This document shows positions 1 to 10,319 of a stretch of DNA of 64,000 nt, in pieces. The translations under genes and the position numbers were made by a program. The notes beneath the pieces are model-generated. The model worked only from the letters and a program-made list of their open reading frames with translations, searched no databases and was not told where the DNA came from. Each line of letters opens with the position of its first letter. Within the stretch, counting starts at the first letter, position 1. The DNA is from Polyangia bacterium (GTDB lineage Bacteria; Myxococcota_A; Polyangia; Nannocystales; Nannocystaceae): positions 124,001 to 188,000 of the forward strand of contig JAUHWG010000008.1 in the NCBI GenBank assembly GCA_030424595.1, in the 5' to 3' direction.

Positions 1-3000
1 CGGTCGCGGACGGCGACCGGATCTCCGCGGTCATCGCCGGTAGCGCGGTCAACAACGACGGCGCGAGCAACGGTCTGACCGCGCCGAGCCCGAAGGCGCA
101 GGAGCTGGTGCTCCGCGAGGCGCTCGCCCGGGCAGAGGTCGCGCCGGCGGACGTCCACTATGTCGAGGCCCACGGCACCGGGACCTCCCTCGGCGATCCG
201 ATCGAGGCGATGGCGCTGTCCCGGGTCTACAATCACGGTAGGTCGCAGCCGCTGCGGATCGGCTCGGCGAAGACCAACATGGGGCACCTGGAGGGGGCCG
301 CAGGGCTGGTGGGGCTGCTCAAGGCGACGCTCTGCCTCGAGCGAGGTGAGCTCGTCCCGAGCCTGAACTTTGAGGCAGGAAACCCGGCGATCCCGTTCGC
401 GGAGTGGGGCCTCGAGGTGCAGAGCGCCGGGGGACCCTGGCCTGCGAGGCATCCGCGGATCGCGGGCGTGAGCGCGTTTGGTCTCGGCGGCACCAACAGC
501 CACGTGCTCATCAAGGAGTGGCGACCTCAGGTCGCGTTTGTCATGCCCGGGCAGGGCGCCCATTGGCCGGGCATGGGCCGGGCGCTGCTCCGGGAGAGCC
601 CCGCGTTTCGCGGGGTGATCCTGGCCTGCGACCGCTGGCTGCGAGAGCATTCGCGCTGGTCGCTGGTGGAGCTGCTGCGCGGGCCCGGAGAGGAGCTGGA
701 CCGCATCGAGCGGAGCCTGCCGGCGATCATCGCGATGAACGTCGCCCTCGCGGCCCACTGGCGCGCGGCGGGCGTCGAGCCGGACGCTGTGCTGGGTCAC
801 AGCACGGGGGAGATCGCGGCCGCCTGCGTCGCCGGGGCGCTCTCGCTAGAGGACACGATGAGGGTGATCTGCGCCTACGGTGACACGATCGCCGGGCAGC
901 GCGGACGCGGAGCGATGGGCGTCGTCGGCGTGCCCTGGGAGGAGGCGGAGGGTCTCCTCGGAGAACATCAGGGCCGTGTCTTCCGGGCGATCGACGACAG
1001 CGCCAAGACGACGGTGCTCGCCGGGGAGCCCGCGGCGCTGAACGAAGTGCTCGAGGGGGCGGCGAGGCGAGGCCTCTTCGCCCGCCGGGTCAGCATCGAC
1101 GTCTCGCCCCACTGTCCGCTGGTCGCGGACCTGCTGCCGGAGCTGCGCGCGAGAATGTCGGGGATCGTCCCCAGGCCGGCGGGTGTTCCCCTCTACTCGG
1201 AGGTCACCGGGGCGCTGATCGCCGGTGAGGCGCTCGGCGTCGAGCACTGGGTGGACAACTTTGGAGAGCAGGCGCGCTTCTCCGGGGCCGTCGACGCCGC
1301 GCTCGGGGCGGGGGCTTCGATCCTGCTGGAGGTCGGACCGCACGCGCTCCTGCAGCGCTCGCTCGAGGCGAACCTCGAGCTTCACGGCGCCCCTGGGCGG
1401 GTCCTCCCGTCGATGACCCGCGGCGGAGATGGTCTGCGCGAGCTCAACGCCAGCCTCGCTGTGCTGACGCAGCTCGGGGTGACGCGCGGGCGCGGGGTGG
1501 AGGGGAACGCAGAGACCGCAGAGACCGCAGAGACCGCAGAGACCTCAGCGTTCTTGAGGTCCGAGACGACGGAGGGCGCGGAGACGACGGGGGCCGCGGG
1601 GGCTGCGAAGGCCGCCCTGACGACGGTGGCAGAGGAGGAAGACCCGGAGAAGACCGCGGGGGCGGAGATGCTCGCCTTGCCGATCTCGGCCCGCAGCGGC
1701 GCAGGCCTCCGCGCCCAGGCCGAACGTTGGGCCGCCGCTCTCGCCGACGAGAGCTCCACGCCCTGGGCGTCGTTCGTCGCCACGGCGACCCGGGCCCGCG
1801 AGGCGATGTCCCATCGCGCGGTCATCGTCGCGGGGTCGAAGTCCGAAGCCGCAGAGTCCCTGGAGGCGCTGGCGCGGGGGGAGGACGCCGCTGCGCTGGC
1901 GGAGCGCGGGGTCGTGCTCGGTCAGGCCCGGACGGTCGATCCTGGGGCGCGCATGGTCTTCTTCATCCCGGGGCAGGGGAGCCAGTGGCCTGGGATGGGC
2001 CGCGCGTTGCTCGAGCGTTCGCCTGCCTTCCGCGGCGCGATCGATGCGATCGAGCCGGCGCTCTCGCCCTACACAGGCTGGTCTCTCCGCGCGGTCCTGT
2101 CTGGAGAGGCAGGCGCGCCTGCGCTCGACTCGGCGGCGGTGATCCAGCCGGCGCTCTTCGGCATGGCCCTCGGCCTCGCCGCGGTCTGGCGCTCGTGGGG
2201 CGTCGTCCCCGACCTCGTCATCGGTCACAGCCAGGGGGAGATCGCCGCTGCGGTGATCGCCGGCTCGCTCTCCCTAGAGGACGGGGCGCGCCTGATCGCG
2301 GAGCGCAGCTCGCTCTTGGCGGAGCGGGCGGGGGAGGGGGCGATGGCGGCGATCGCTCTGCCGGTCGAGGCCGTCGAAGCGCGGATCGCCGCTCTGCCGG
2401 GGCTCTCGATCGCGGTGGTCAACAGCGCGAGCGGGGTCGCGATCGCGGGCGATCCCGCGGCGATCGACCGGTTGGTCGCTGAGCTCACGCAGGAGGGCGT
2501 CTTCTGTCGTCGGGTCGCCGTCGACTATGCCTCCCACTCGCAGCACATGGACCCGATCTTGCCCGAACTAGGCGCGCGGATCGGCGGCCTAAAACCGCGC
2601 GCGGGGAGCATCTCGATGATCTCCACGGTGACCGGGCAGGAGATCGACGGCCGTGAGCTAGGCGCGTCGTACTGGCTGCGAAACCTGCGGGAGCCCGTCC
2701 GCCTCGACCGGGCCGTGGCGCGGGCGATCGAGCTCGGCGCGCGCTGTCTCGTCGAGATCAGCCCGCACCCTGCGTTGACCGTCCCCCTGCGGGCGGCGCT
2801 CGAGCCCTTGGGCGGCGTGGTCGTCGGCGGCCTGCGTCGATCAGAGGGTGGGCTCGCTCCGCTCCTTCGCAGCCTCGGCGCCCTCCACTGCCACGGGGTC
2901 GACGTCGAGTGGAGCCGTGTCGGCGGGCCGGCGCCGCTCACCCGAGCCGCCCCGGGGTACGCGTTCCAGCGCGAGCGCTACTGGGTCGACGCTCCTGCGC

Positions 3001-6000
3001 TGGGGGACCCGAGCGCCCTCGGCCAGCAGCCGACGAAGCACCCGCTCACGCCGTCGAGCGTCGCTCTCCCGAGCGGCGGCGTTCTCCTGACCGGGAGGCT
3101 ATCGCTCGGGCGCCAGCCTTGGCTCGGTCAGCATCGGGTCGCCGGTCGGGCGGTGGTGCCCGGCTCTGTTCTCCTCGAACTCTCGCTGCTCGCCGCCGAT
3201 CATGTCGGCGCGGAGGGGGTCGCCGAGCTGGTGATCCTCGCCCCGCTCATCCTCGGGGAGGGAGAGGATGCGGTCGACGTCGACCTGCGCGTGAGCGCGG
3301 AGCCAGAGGGCGACAGCGACGGCGAGGGTGACGACAGGTGGACGCTGCAGATCTCCAGCAGGGTCGGGCTCGCGGACGCGGACGGGCCGTGGACGCTCCA
3401 CGCTGAGGGGCGCCTTGGGGGATCCTCGGTGACGGCTCCGGTCGAGCTTCGGCAGTGGCCGCCGCCCGGGGCAGAGCGCCTCCCAGAGCCCGGGGACTTC
3501 TACGAGGCGATCGCGGCGCGGGGGTACGGCTATGGGCCGCTCTTCCGCGGGATCAGAGCGGCGTGGCGTGACGGCGAGGTTCTCTACGCAACGGTCACCC
3601 GCCCTGAGCTTCGCGAGTCTGCGGCGGACTTCGGGCTCCACCCGGCCCTCTTCGACGCCGCGCTGCACGCGGTCTTGCTCGGCGGCGGGGACTCCCTCGC
3701 GCTCCCGGTCGCCTGGGGGGACGTCGCCCTCTACGGGGCGGGCGCGGACGAGCTGCGGGTCCGCCTCGTGCCGGCCGGCGACGCCTTTGCGATCGACATC
3801 GCCGATGGGTCCGGGGCTCCGGTCGCGCGGGTCGGATCGCTGATGCTTCGGAGTGTCCGCGAGGACATGTTCGTGGGCCCGGCGGCCGCCGCCGGGCCGA
3901 CCAATTATCGTCTCGCGTGGGAGGAGTCGCCGCCGCCCCCGAGCGCGCCGCCGCTCGACGGCTGGGCGATCACCGCGGGCGGGCTGCGGACGGGCTTGGA
4001 GCCGCTCGCGGATCCGCTGGAGCCCGCCGCCTGGCGGAGGATTCCAGGCGGGGTCGTGGTCGACCTGACCGCTGACGACGGCGAGGAGCGGGATGTGGAG
4101 GCGGGGTGCCGGGCGACGATCGCCGCGGTGGAGCTGCTCCAGCGCTGGCTCGCGGAGCCCAAGCTCGCCGCCGCTCGCCTGGTCTTCGTCACTCGCGGCG
4201 CGATCGCTGCGGAGCCAGGCGAGCCCCTGCGCGACCTCTCGCGCGCTGCGCTGTGGGGGCTTGTCGCCTCGTCGCGGACGGAGCATCCGGGCCGAGGCTT
4301 GACGATCGTCGACGTCGACCGGCTCGATCTCCCGGACGAGCTCCTGAGACGCGCGCTGGCGGTCGACGAGGGGTGCGTGCTCGTCCGCGGAGAGCGGGTG
4401 CTGGTGCCGCGGCTGGTCCGGGGTCCGAGGGGCGATACGACGCCCCTGCCCGCGACATCCTGGCGCCTGGAGCCCGATGGGCGAGGTGAGCTCGACAGCG
4501 TCGTAGCCGTCCCGCGCACGCCCCCAGCGCTGCGGCCCGGAGAGGTCCGCGTCGCCGTCCGTGCCGCGGGGATCAACTTTCGCGACGTGCTCTACGCCCT
4601 CGGGCTGCCCGCAGGGGATCGGCCGCTGGGCAGCGATCTCGCGGGCGTCGTCGTCGAGGTCGGCGCTGGGGCTGGGTCATTCGCCGTCGGCGATCGGGTG
4701 ATGGGGCTCGGCGTCGGCACCTTCGCCGAGCAGGTCGAGGTCGACGCGCGTCAGCTCGTCCCCCTCCCCCCTGGCTGGGACTTCTCCGCCGGGGCCGGCG
4801 TCGCGACGGTCTTCCTGACCGCCTGGTACGGGCTGACAGAGCTGGTCGACCTCCGGCCGGGCGCGAAGATCCTGATCCACGCGGCGACGGGCGGGGTGGG
4901 TATGGCCGCGGTCCAGATCGCGAAGCTGCGCGGGGCCGAGGTCTTCGCCACCGCGAGCCCGGGCAAGTGGCCGCAGCTGCGGGCGATGGGCGTCGACGAC
5001 GAGCACATCGCCTCGTCGAGGGACCTCAGCTTCGCGGGGAAGTTTCGCGACCTCGCGGGTTCGATCGACGTCGTCTTCAACAGCCTCATCGACGAGTTCA
5101 TCGACGCATCGCTGGGCCTGCAGGGCCAGGGCGGGACCTTTTTGGAGCTCGGCAAGCGCGACATCCGGACGGGCGAGGCGGTCGCAGCCCTCGCCCCAGG
5201 AGTCCGCTATCGGCCCTTTGATCTGCTCGAGGCCGGTCCGGCGCGGATCGGCGAGATGCTGCGGGAGGTCGCGGGGCTCTTCATAGGCGAAGAGCTTCAG
5301 CCCTTGCCCGTCCGCTGTTGGGACGTCCGACAGCTGCAGGCGGCGTTCCGCTTCATGGCCCAGGCGCGGCATGTCGGCAAGCTGGTCCTGACGATGCCCC
5401 GCCGGCTTGAGCCGGGCGGCTCCGCCTTGATCACCGGCGGCACCGGGGCGATCGGTCGCGCTGTCGGGCGGCACCTGATCAGCCGCCACGGTCTGCGCCA
5501 CCTGATCCTGATCTCGCGGCGCGGCCCCGCAGCGCCGGGCATGGGCGCGTATGTCGAGGAGCTGCGCGGGCTCGGGGCGAGCGTCGACGTGCGCGCCGGT
5601 GATGTCAGCGAACGGGCTCCGCTCGAGGAGGCGCTCGCGAGCCTGCCGGCGGCGGCTCCGTTGACCGCGATCGTCCACTGCGCGGGTGTCCTCGAGGACA
5701 GGACCCTGGTGAACCTGGGCCCGGGCGAGGTAAAGCGGGTGATGGCGCCGAAGGTCTCGGCGGCGCTGCACCTCGACGAGCTCACCCGCGGTACGGATCT
5801 CGCCGCCTTTGTCCTCTGCTCCTCCGCCGCGGTCCCGCTCGGGACCCCCGGGCAGGCGCACTACGCCGCCGCGAACGTGCTCCTCGACGGCCTGGCGTCG
5901 AGGCGTCACGCTGCGGGCTCGCCTGCGCTCAGCCTCGCCTGGGGCGCCTGGGGCGAGGGGGGGATGATGGCCGGGCTGCGAGAGGCCGATCGCGCGCGGC

Positions 6001-9000
6001 TGGGTCGGCTCGGGATAGGCTCGCTCCGCGCCGCCGAGGGGCTCGCCCTCTTCGACGCCGCGCTCGAGCAGGCAGAGCCCTGGCTCGCGCCGATGCGCCT
6101 CGACATCGACGCATGGTCGAGGAGCCCGGTCGATGTTCCGCCCATGCTCGCTCGCCTGGCGGAGGCACAGGCGCAGGCGAGCGGCGCGACGAAGCCGCGG
6201 AGGCGGACCATGGGATCGAGGGGCCGTCCGCGGGCGAGAGGTCGTGCGCACGGGGCCGACTTCGCGGCCTCGCTCCGCGGCCTGGACGAGGGGGCGCGCC
6301 AGACGGCCGCCCTCGGTCTGGTCGCGACCGCGACGGCGTCTGTGCTCGGGCGATCCTCCGCGGATGCCCTCACACCCGCGACCAAGTTTACAGAGGTCGG
6401 TGTCGACTCGCTGATGGCCGTGGAGCTGCGCAACAACCTCCAGGCCAAGACCGGGGCGACGCTGGCGGCGACGGTCGTCTTTGAGAACCCGACCCTCGCC
6501 CAGCTCGCGGCGGTGGTGCTGGAGAAGACGCTGGAGAAGATGCTGGCGACGATTGTCACGGATGCCGCCGCTCCTGACCCCGCCTCGCTGTCCCGAGGGT
6601 CTGGTGGCGAGCTCGGAGGCGAATCTGGAGGCGTCGTCGGTGAACGAGGAGGTCAAGCCGGAGGCGACCTCGGAGCTGAAGTCGAAGGAAGAGGCGAGAC
6701 TGTGGGCTCGGGGACCGCCGTCGCCGCGACGGAGGCGGACGCCTTGAGGTCGACGATCGAGGCCCTTCTGCGGGCTCCGGACTCGTCGCTCCTCGCGACC
6801 GGCCAGCTCGGGCGGCTGCGCGATCGCCTCGCCCGGACGACCGCCGCGCAGCCCCTCTCTCCCGGACAGGCGCAGCTCTGGTTTCTCCAGCAGGTGCTCG
6901 ACCAGCCGGCGACCTATCACGTCCACCTCGCCTGGAGCTTCGAGCTCGAGGTCGACGCGGCGCTCTTTGAGCGCGCCCTCGCGATCACCTGTGGACGTCA
7001 CCCGCAGCTTCAGACCCGCTTCGTCGAGGGCGAGCAGGGGCTGGCGCAGGAGAGCGCCGCGGAACTCTCGCCGACGCTCATCCTCCGCTCGCTGGAGTCG
7101 CGGCCGCAGGAGGAGCGGGAAGAGGCTCTGTCGGAGCTCACGGACAAGCTCGAGCGGACGCCCTTCGATCTCCGCGTCGATCCGCCGCTGCGGGTCGCCC
7201 TCGTCCGACTCTCCCCGCGCGAGCACCTGCTCCACGTGGTCTGGCACCACATCGTCGTCGACGGCTGGTCGATCCGGGTCTTCATGCGGGACCTCTCGGC
7301 GGCCTACCGAGCCCTCGCCGAGGGGCGGGCGCCCCTGAAGGGCGAGCGTGCGCGACCTTATGTGGAGTTCGCGAGGCGGCAGCAGGCCTGGCTTACGAGC
7401 CAGGCGGCGGAGCGCGAGCGTGAGTACTGGCGCGAGCGGCTGCGCGGCGTCGAGCGGATCGCCTTGCCGGTCGATCTGCCCCTGCCGGCGCGGCGGAGCC
7501 ACGCCGGCGCGACCCTCTCGTTCTCGATCGCACCGGCGCTCTCGCGGGCGATCGACGAACTCGCGCGGTCCTCCGAGTGCACGCCCTTCATCGTCCTCCT
7601 CGGCGCGTGGTCGATGGCGCTGCGGGGGCCCTCGGCCGGCGCCTCATCCTTCGTCGTCGGTACGGTGCTCGCGGGCCGTGACGATCCGACCTTCGACGAG
7701 ACGGTCGGCTACTTTATCCGCACGGTGCCGCTGCGCTGCGACCTCGACGATGACCAGGCGCTGCCCGCCTACCTCGGTCGCCTGCGGGCGTCGCTGCACG
7801 GGGCGATGCGCCACCAGGAGCTGCCCTACGGGGAGATCGCCCGCTGCGGGCCCTTCGGCGCTGCGCGCTCGGTCGACGAGGATCCGCTGCTCCAGTCGAC
7901 CTTCATGCTCCAGGACCACGCGCTCTCCGAGTGGTCCTTCGCCGGAGCGCCGATGCGACGGCTCCCCGGCCCGGTGAGCGGCGATGTCGAGGGGACGACA
8001 AAGTTCGACCTCTCGCTGTCGATGACCCCCTCGCCGGAGGGCTATCAGGCGACGATCGAGTACGCGACCGACCTCTTCTCGGCGCCGATGATCGGCCTCG
8101 TCCGCGATCGCCTGCGGACGATCCTCGGGCGGATGGTCGAGCGGCCAGCGGCTCCGCTCAGGGAGCTCATCGCCACGCCCGAGGGCGAGCTGGCGCGGGT
8201 CGCCGAGTGGAGCAACGCGGAGGTCGAGGCCCAGCTCCGCGAGACTGTGCCGGGGCGCTTCTTGGAGCAGGCGATGCGGACGCGTGAGCTGCCGGCGATC
8301 GTCGTCGGCGATGCGACGCTGACCTACGGTGAGCTCGGACGGCGGGTCACCGACCTCGCCCGTAGCCTGCAGCGGCGCGGCGTCGGCCGGGGCGTCCGCG
8401 TCGGCGTCCACCTAGGGCGCGGGTTTGACCTGCCGGTCGCGCTCCTCGGGATCCTCGCCGCGGGTGGTGTGTTCGTCCCGCTCGACCCCGAGTACCCCGC
8501 GCAGCGCCTGCTCTTCATGGCCGAGGACTCGGGCCTTCGCCTCGTCATCAGCGACCAGGCTGACGCGCTCCCGTGGCCGCAGGGGGTCGCCGTCGAAGAT
8601 ATGCGGGCTCTCTTGGGCGATGGCGAAGACCAGCCCTTTGACATGCCCGTGCTCGCTGCCGGTGACCTCGCGTATGTCATCTACACCTCGGGCTCGACCG
8701 GTCGTCCCAAGGGGGTGATGATCGAGCACGGCGGTCTCCGCAGCGTTCTCCATGAGATGCGCGAGCTGGTCCGTCCGGCGCCGGGAGAGCGGGTTCTCTC
8801 GATCACGACGATCTCCTTCGATCCCTTCATGCTGGAGCTCTTCGGGCCGTTGATGGGCGGCGGGACCGTCGACCTGCTGGGCACCGCGACGGCGCGGGAC
8901 GTCGACGCCCTCATCGCCCACATCCTCGCGACCCAGCCGACCGTGCTCCAGGCGACGCCGGTCACCTTGCGGATGGTGATCGACCGCGGCCTGCCGCGCG

Positions 9001-10319
9001 CTCCTGGCTTTCAGGCGCCGCGGGTGCTCTGCGGCGGCGAGGCGATGGACCTCGGCCTCGCGCGCAAGCTCGCCGCCTGGTCGCCGTCGGTCGCCAACAT
9101 CTACGGCCCGACCGAGATCACGCTCTGGGCGACCCGCTGGATCGCGCCGAAGGTCCCGACCTGCGTGCGGATCGGTCGCCCCTTCGACGGGGTCGCCTGC
9201 TACGTGCTCGACCCGGAGGGGCGCCCCTGCCCGATCGGGGTCGCCGGCGAGCTTTTTCTAGGCGGTGACCGAGTCGCGCCCGGGTACTGCGACCGGCCGG
9301 ACCTGACCCGCGAACGCTTTGTCGCCGATCCCTTTCGGGTCGGGGCTGCCCGTGCGCGGATGTACCGAACCGGGGATCGGGTCCGTTGGGGCGCCGACGG
9401 TGAGCTCGAGTTCATCGGCAGGATGGATCGCCAGGTCAAGATCCGCGGTCACCGGATCGAGCTGGGCGAGATCGAGGGCGCCCTCGCCGAACACAGCGGG
9501 GTCGGCCAATGCGGCGTGATCGTCAAGAATAGCCCCGCCGGTCATCAGCGGCTGGTCGCGTATTTTTCGGAGAAGCAGACGGAGGACGCCGAGCCCCTGA
9601 CCCGGGACACAGTGCGCGAGCACCTCGGGCGGCTGCTGCACAAGAACATGCTCCCCGAGGGCTTGGTGAAGCTCGAGAAGATGCCGTTGACGCCGAACGG
9701 CAAGGTCGATCGGGTCGCCCTGGCGGCGATGCCCGACGAGCGCGCCGAGCTGCTCTCCGAGGCAGCGCCCGCGCGTCAGCCTCGGGAAGTTCAGGCCCTG
9801 ACCACGCTCGTCCGCGGGGCTGTCGCCGAGGTGCTCGGCTTGCCGACCCCGCATCGGATCAAGGCCGACCTGCCGCTGCGGGATCTCGGGCTCAACTCGC
9901 TGGCGGCGGTGGAGCTCCGCAACCGGATCGAGGCCCAGGTCGAGCTCAAGCTGCCGATCACGCTGGCGTTTGATCATCCGACGGTCGCGGCGATCGTGCT
10001 CGAGCTCGAGGCTCGCCTCGGCGCTCAGTCGGCGGAGGCAGAGGCCGAGGCCGCGGCCGCGGTAGGCGGACAAACCCCCTGGAGCGCGGACGCGATCGCG
10101 AAGAAGCTCGCCAGCCTCGACATCGCCGCGCTCCAACGATCCGGGCTGCTGCCGGCTCTGATGGGGCTCCCGGAGATGGGGACAGAGGTGCTCGAGGGCG
10201 CCGCGGAGGAGGTCGTCGACCCGACGACGTCAGAGGCCTCCGACGATCTCGACGATCTCGACGATCTCGCGGACGACGAATTGCTCGAGCTGGCGCAGCA
10301 GCTCCTAGGGGATCCCTGA
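1..10319 (+). CDS. Hybrid PKS-NRPS megasynthase, 5' partial (KS-AT-AT-DH-ER-KR-ACP-C-A-PCP)
   Basis: The open frame enters from the left edge (codons in phase with base 3). Residues are counted from the GTG at 108. Domains: KS C-terminal part with HGTGT and NMGH motifs (to ~135); AT1 (~142-440, Ser in GHSTG ~232); an ETA-repeat linker (~466-480); AT2 (~616-915, GHSQG and YASH, the methylmalonyl pattern); DH (~977-1250, HxxxGxxxxP plus a DAALH half-site); ER (~1455-1765, GGVGMAAVQIAK); KR (~1770-1960, LED at the B-type position); ACP (GVDSL ~2100); C domain (HHIVVDG ~2380); A domain (~2728-3180, YTSGSTGRPKG, NIYGPTE, NGKVD); PCP (GLNSL); an acidic C-terminal docking tail. It should add one fully reduced methylmalonate-derived unit to a starter and then one amino acid. 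My hand-aligned A-domain pocket is D-P-L-A-L-G-I-L-W-K, which I cannot assign; the Trp suggests a small side chain. The stop overlaps the next start (TGATG). Confidence 0.95.
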   Translation, partial: VADGDRISAVIAGSAVNNDGASNGLTAPSPKAQELVLREALARAEVAPADVHYVEAHGTGTSLGDPIEAMALSRVYNHGRSQPLRIGSAKTNMGHLEGAAGLVGLLKATLCLERGELVPSLNFEAGNPAIPFAEWGLEVQSAGGPWPARHPRIAGVSAFGLGGTNSHVLIKEWRPQVAFVMPGQGAHWPGMGRALLRESPAFRGVILACDRWLREHSRWSLVELLRGPGEELDRIERSLPAIIAMNVALAAHWRAAGVEPDAVLGHSTGEIAAACVAGALSLEDTMRVICAYGDTIAGQRGRGAMGVVGVPWEEAEGLLGEHQGRVFRAIDDSAKTTVLAGEPAALNEVLEGAARRGLFARRVSIDVSPHCPLVADLLPELRARMSGIVPRPAGVPLYSEVTGALIAGEALGVEHWVDNFGEQARFSGAVDAALGAGASILLEVGPHALLQRSLEANLELHGAPGRVLPSMTRGGDGLRELNASLAVLTQLGVTRGRGVEGNAETAETAETAETSAFLRSETTEGAETTGAAGAAKAALTTVAEEEDPEKTAGAEMLALPISARSGAGLRAQAERWAAALADESSTPWASFVATATRAREAMSHRAVIVAGSKSEAAESLEALARGEDAAALAERGVVLGQARTVDPGARMVFFIPGQGSQWPGMGRALLERSPAFRGAIDAIEPALSPYTGWSLRAVLSGEAGAPALDSAAVIQPALFGMALGLAAVWRSWGVVPDLVIGHSQGEIAAAVIAGSLSLEDGARLIAERSSLLAERAGEGAMAAIALPVEAVEARIAALPGLSIAVVNSASGVAIAGDPAAIDRLVAELTQEGVFCRRVAVDYASHSQHMDPILPELGARIGGLKPRAGSISMISTVTGQEIDGRELGASYWLRNLREPVRLDRAVARAIELGARCLVEISPHPALTVPLRAALEPLGGVVVGGLRRSEGGLAPLLRSLGALHCHGVDVEWSRVGGPAPLTRAAPGYAFQRERYWVDAPALGDPSALGQQPTKHPLTPSSVALPSGGVLLTGRLSLGRQPWLGQHRVAGRAVVPGSVLLELSLLAADHVGAEGVAELVILAPLILGEGEDAVDVDLRVSAEPEGDSDGEGDDRWTLQISSRVGLADADGPWTLHAEGRLGGSSVTAPVELRQWPPPGAERLPEPGDFYEAIAARGYGYGPLFRGIRAAWRDGEVLYATVTRPELRESAADFGLHPALFDAALHAVLLGGGDSLALPVAWGDVALYGAGADELRVRLVPAGDAFAIDIADGSGAPVARVGSLMLRSVREDMFVGPAAAAGPTNYRLAWEESPPPPSAPPLDGWAITAGGLRTGLEPLADPLEPAAWRRIPGGVVVDLTADDGEERDVEAGCRATIAAVELLQRWLAEPKLAAARLVFVTRGAIAAEPGEPLRDLSRAALWGLVASSRTEHPGRGLTIVDVDRLDLPDELLRRALAVDEGCVLVRGERVLVPRLVRGPRGDTTPLPATSWRLEPDGRGELDSVVAVPRTPPALRPGEVRVAVRAAGINFRDVLYALGLPAGDRPLGSDLAGVVVEVGAGAGSFAVGDRVMGLGVGTFAEQVEVDARQLVPLPPGWDFSAGAGVATVFLTAWYGLTELVDLRPGAKILIHAATGGVGMAAVQIAKLRGAEVFATASPGKWPQLRAMGVDDEHIASSRDLSFAGKFRDLAGSIDVVFNSLIDEFIDASLGLQGQGGTFLELGKRDIRTGEAVAALAPGVRYRPFDLLEAGPARIGEMLREVAGLFIGEELQPLPVRCWDVRQLQAAFRFMAQARHVGKLVLTMPRRLEPGGSALITGGTGAIGRAVGRHLISRHGLRHLILISRRGPAAPGMGAYVEELRGLGASVDVRAGDVSERAPLEEALASLPAAAPLTAIVHCAGVLEDRTLVNLGPGEVKRVMAPKVSAALHLDELTRGTDLAAFVLCSSAAVPLGTPGQAHYAAANVLLDGLASRRHAAGSPALSLAWGAWGEGGMMAGLREADRARLGRLGIGSLRAAEGLALFDAALEQAEPWLAPMRLDIDAWSRSPVDVPPMLARLAEAQAQASGATKPRRRTMGSRGRPRARGRAHGADFAASLRGLDEGARQTAALGLVATATASVLGRSSADALTPATKFTEVGVDSLMAVELRNNLQAKTGATLAATVVFENPTLAQLAAVVLEKTLEKMLATIVTDAAAPDPASLSRGSGGELGGESGGVVGERGGQAGGDLGAEVEGRGETVGSGTAVAATEADALRSTIEALLRAPDSSLLATGQLGRLRDRLARTTAAQPLSPGQAQLWFLQQVLDQPATYHVHLAWSFELEVDAALFERALAITCGRHPQLQTRFVEGEQGLAQESAAELSPTLILRSLESRPQEEREEALSELTDKLERTPFDLRVDPPLRVALVRLSPREHLLHVVWHHIVVDGWSIRVFMRDLSAAYRALAEGRAPLKGERARPYVEFARRQQAWLTSQAAEREREYWRERLRGVERIALPVDLPLPARRSHAGATLSFSIAPALSRAIDELARSSECTPFIVLLGAWSMALRGPSAGASSFVVGTVLAGRDDPTFDETVGYFIRTVPLRCDLDDDQALPAYLGRLRASLHGAMRHQELPYGEIARCGPFGAARSVDEDPLLQSTFMLQDHALSEWSFAGAPMRRLPGPVSGDVEGTTKFDLSLSMTPSPEGYQATIEYATDLFSAPMIGLVRDRLRTILGRMVERPAAPLRELIATPEGELARVAEWSNAEVEAQLRETVPGRFLEQAMRTRELPAIVVGDATLTYGELGRRVTDLARSLQRRGVGRGVRVGVHLGRGFDLPVALLGILAAGGVFVPLDPEYPAQRLLFMAEDSGLRLVISDQADALPWPQGVAVEDMRALLGDGEDQPFDMPVLAAGDLAYVIYTSGSTGRPKGVMIEHGGLRSVLHEMRELVRPAPGERVLSITTISFDPFMLELFGPLMGGGTVDLLGTATARDVDALIAHILATQPTVLQATPVTLRMVIDRGLPRAPGFQAPRVLCGGEAMDLGLARKLAAWSPSVANIYGPTEITLWATRWIAPKVPTCVRIGRPFDGVACYVLDPEGRPCPIGVAGELFLGGDRVAPGYCDRPDLTRERFVADPFRVGAARARMYRTGDRVRWGADGELEFIGRMDRQVKIRGHRIELGEIEGALAEHSGVGQCGVIVKNSPAGHQRLVAYFSEKQTEDAEPLTRDTVREHLGRLLHKNMLPEGLVKLEKMPLTPNGKVDRVALAAMPDERAELLSEAAPARQPREVQALTTLVRGAVAEVLGLPTPHRIKADLPLRDLGLNSLAAVELRNRIEAQVELKLPITLAFDHPTVAAIVLELEARLGAQSAEAEAEAAAAVGGQTPWSADAIAKKLASLDIAALQRSGLLPALMGLPEMGTEVLEGAAEEVVDPTTSEASDDLDDLDDLADDELLELAQQLLGDP

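Noticed and set aside
4677..7502. A 941-codon open frame on the minus strand inside the first megasynthase
   Set aside because: It is opposite a gene with intact PKS domains; its translation is Arg/Gly/Glu-rich without motifs, as expected for the antisense of high-GC coding DNA.
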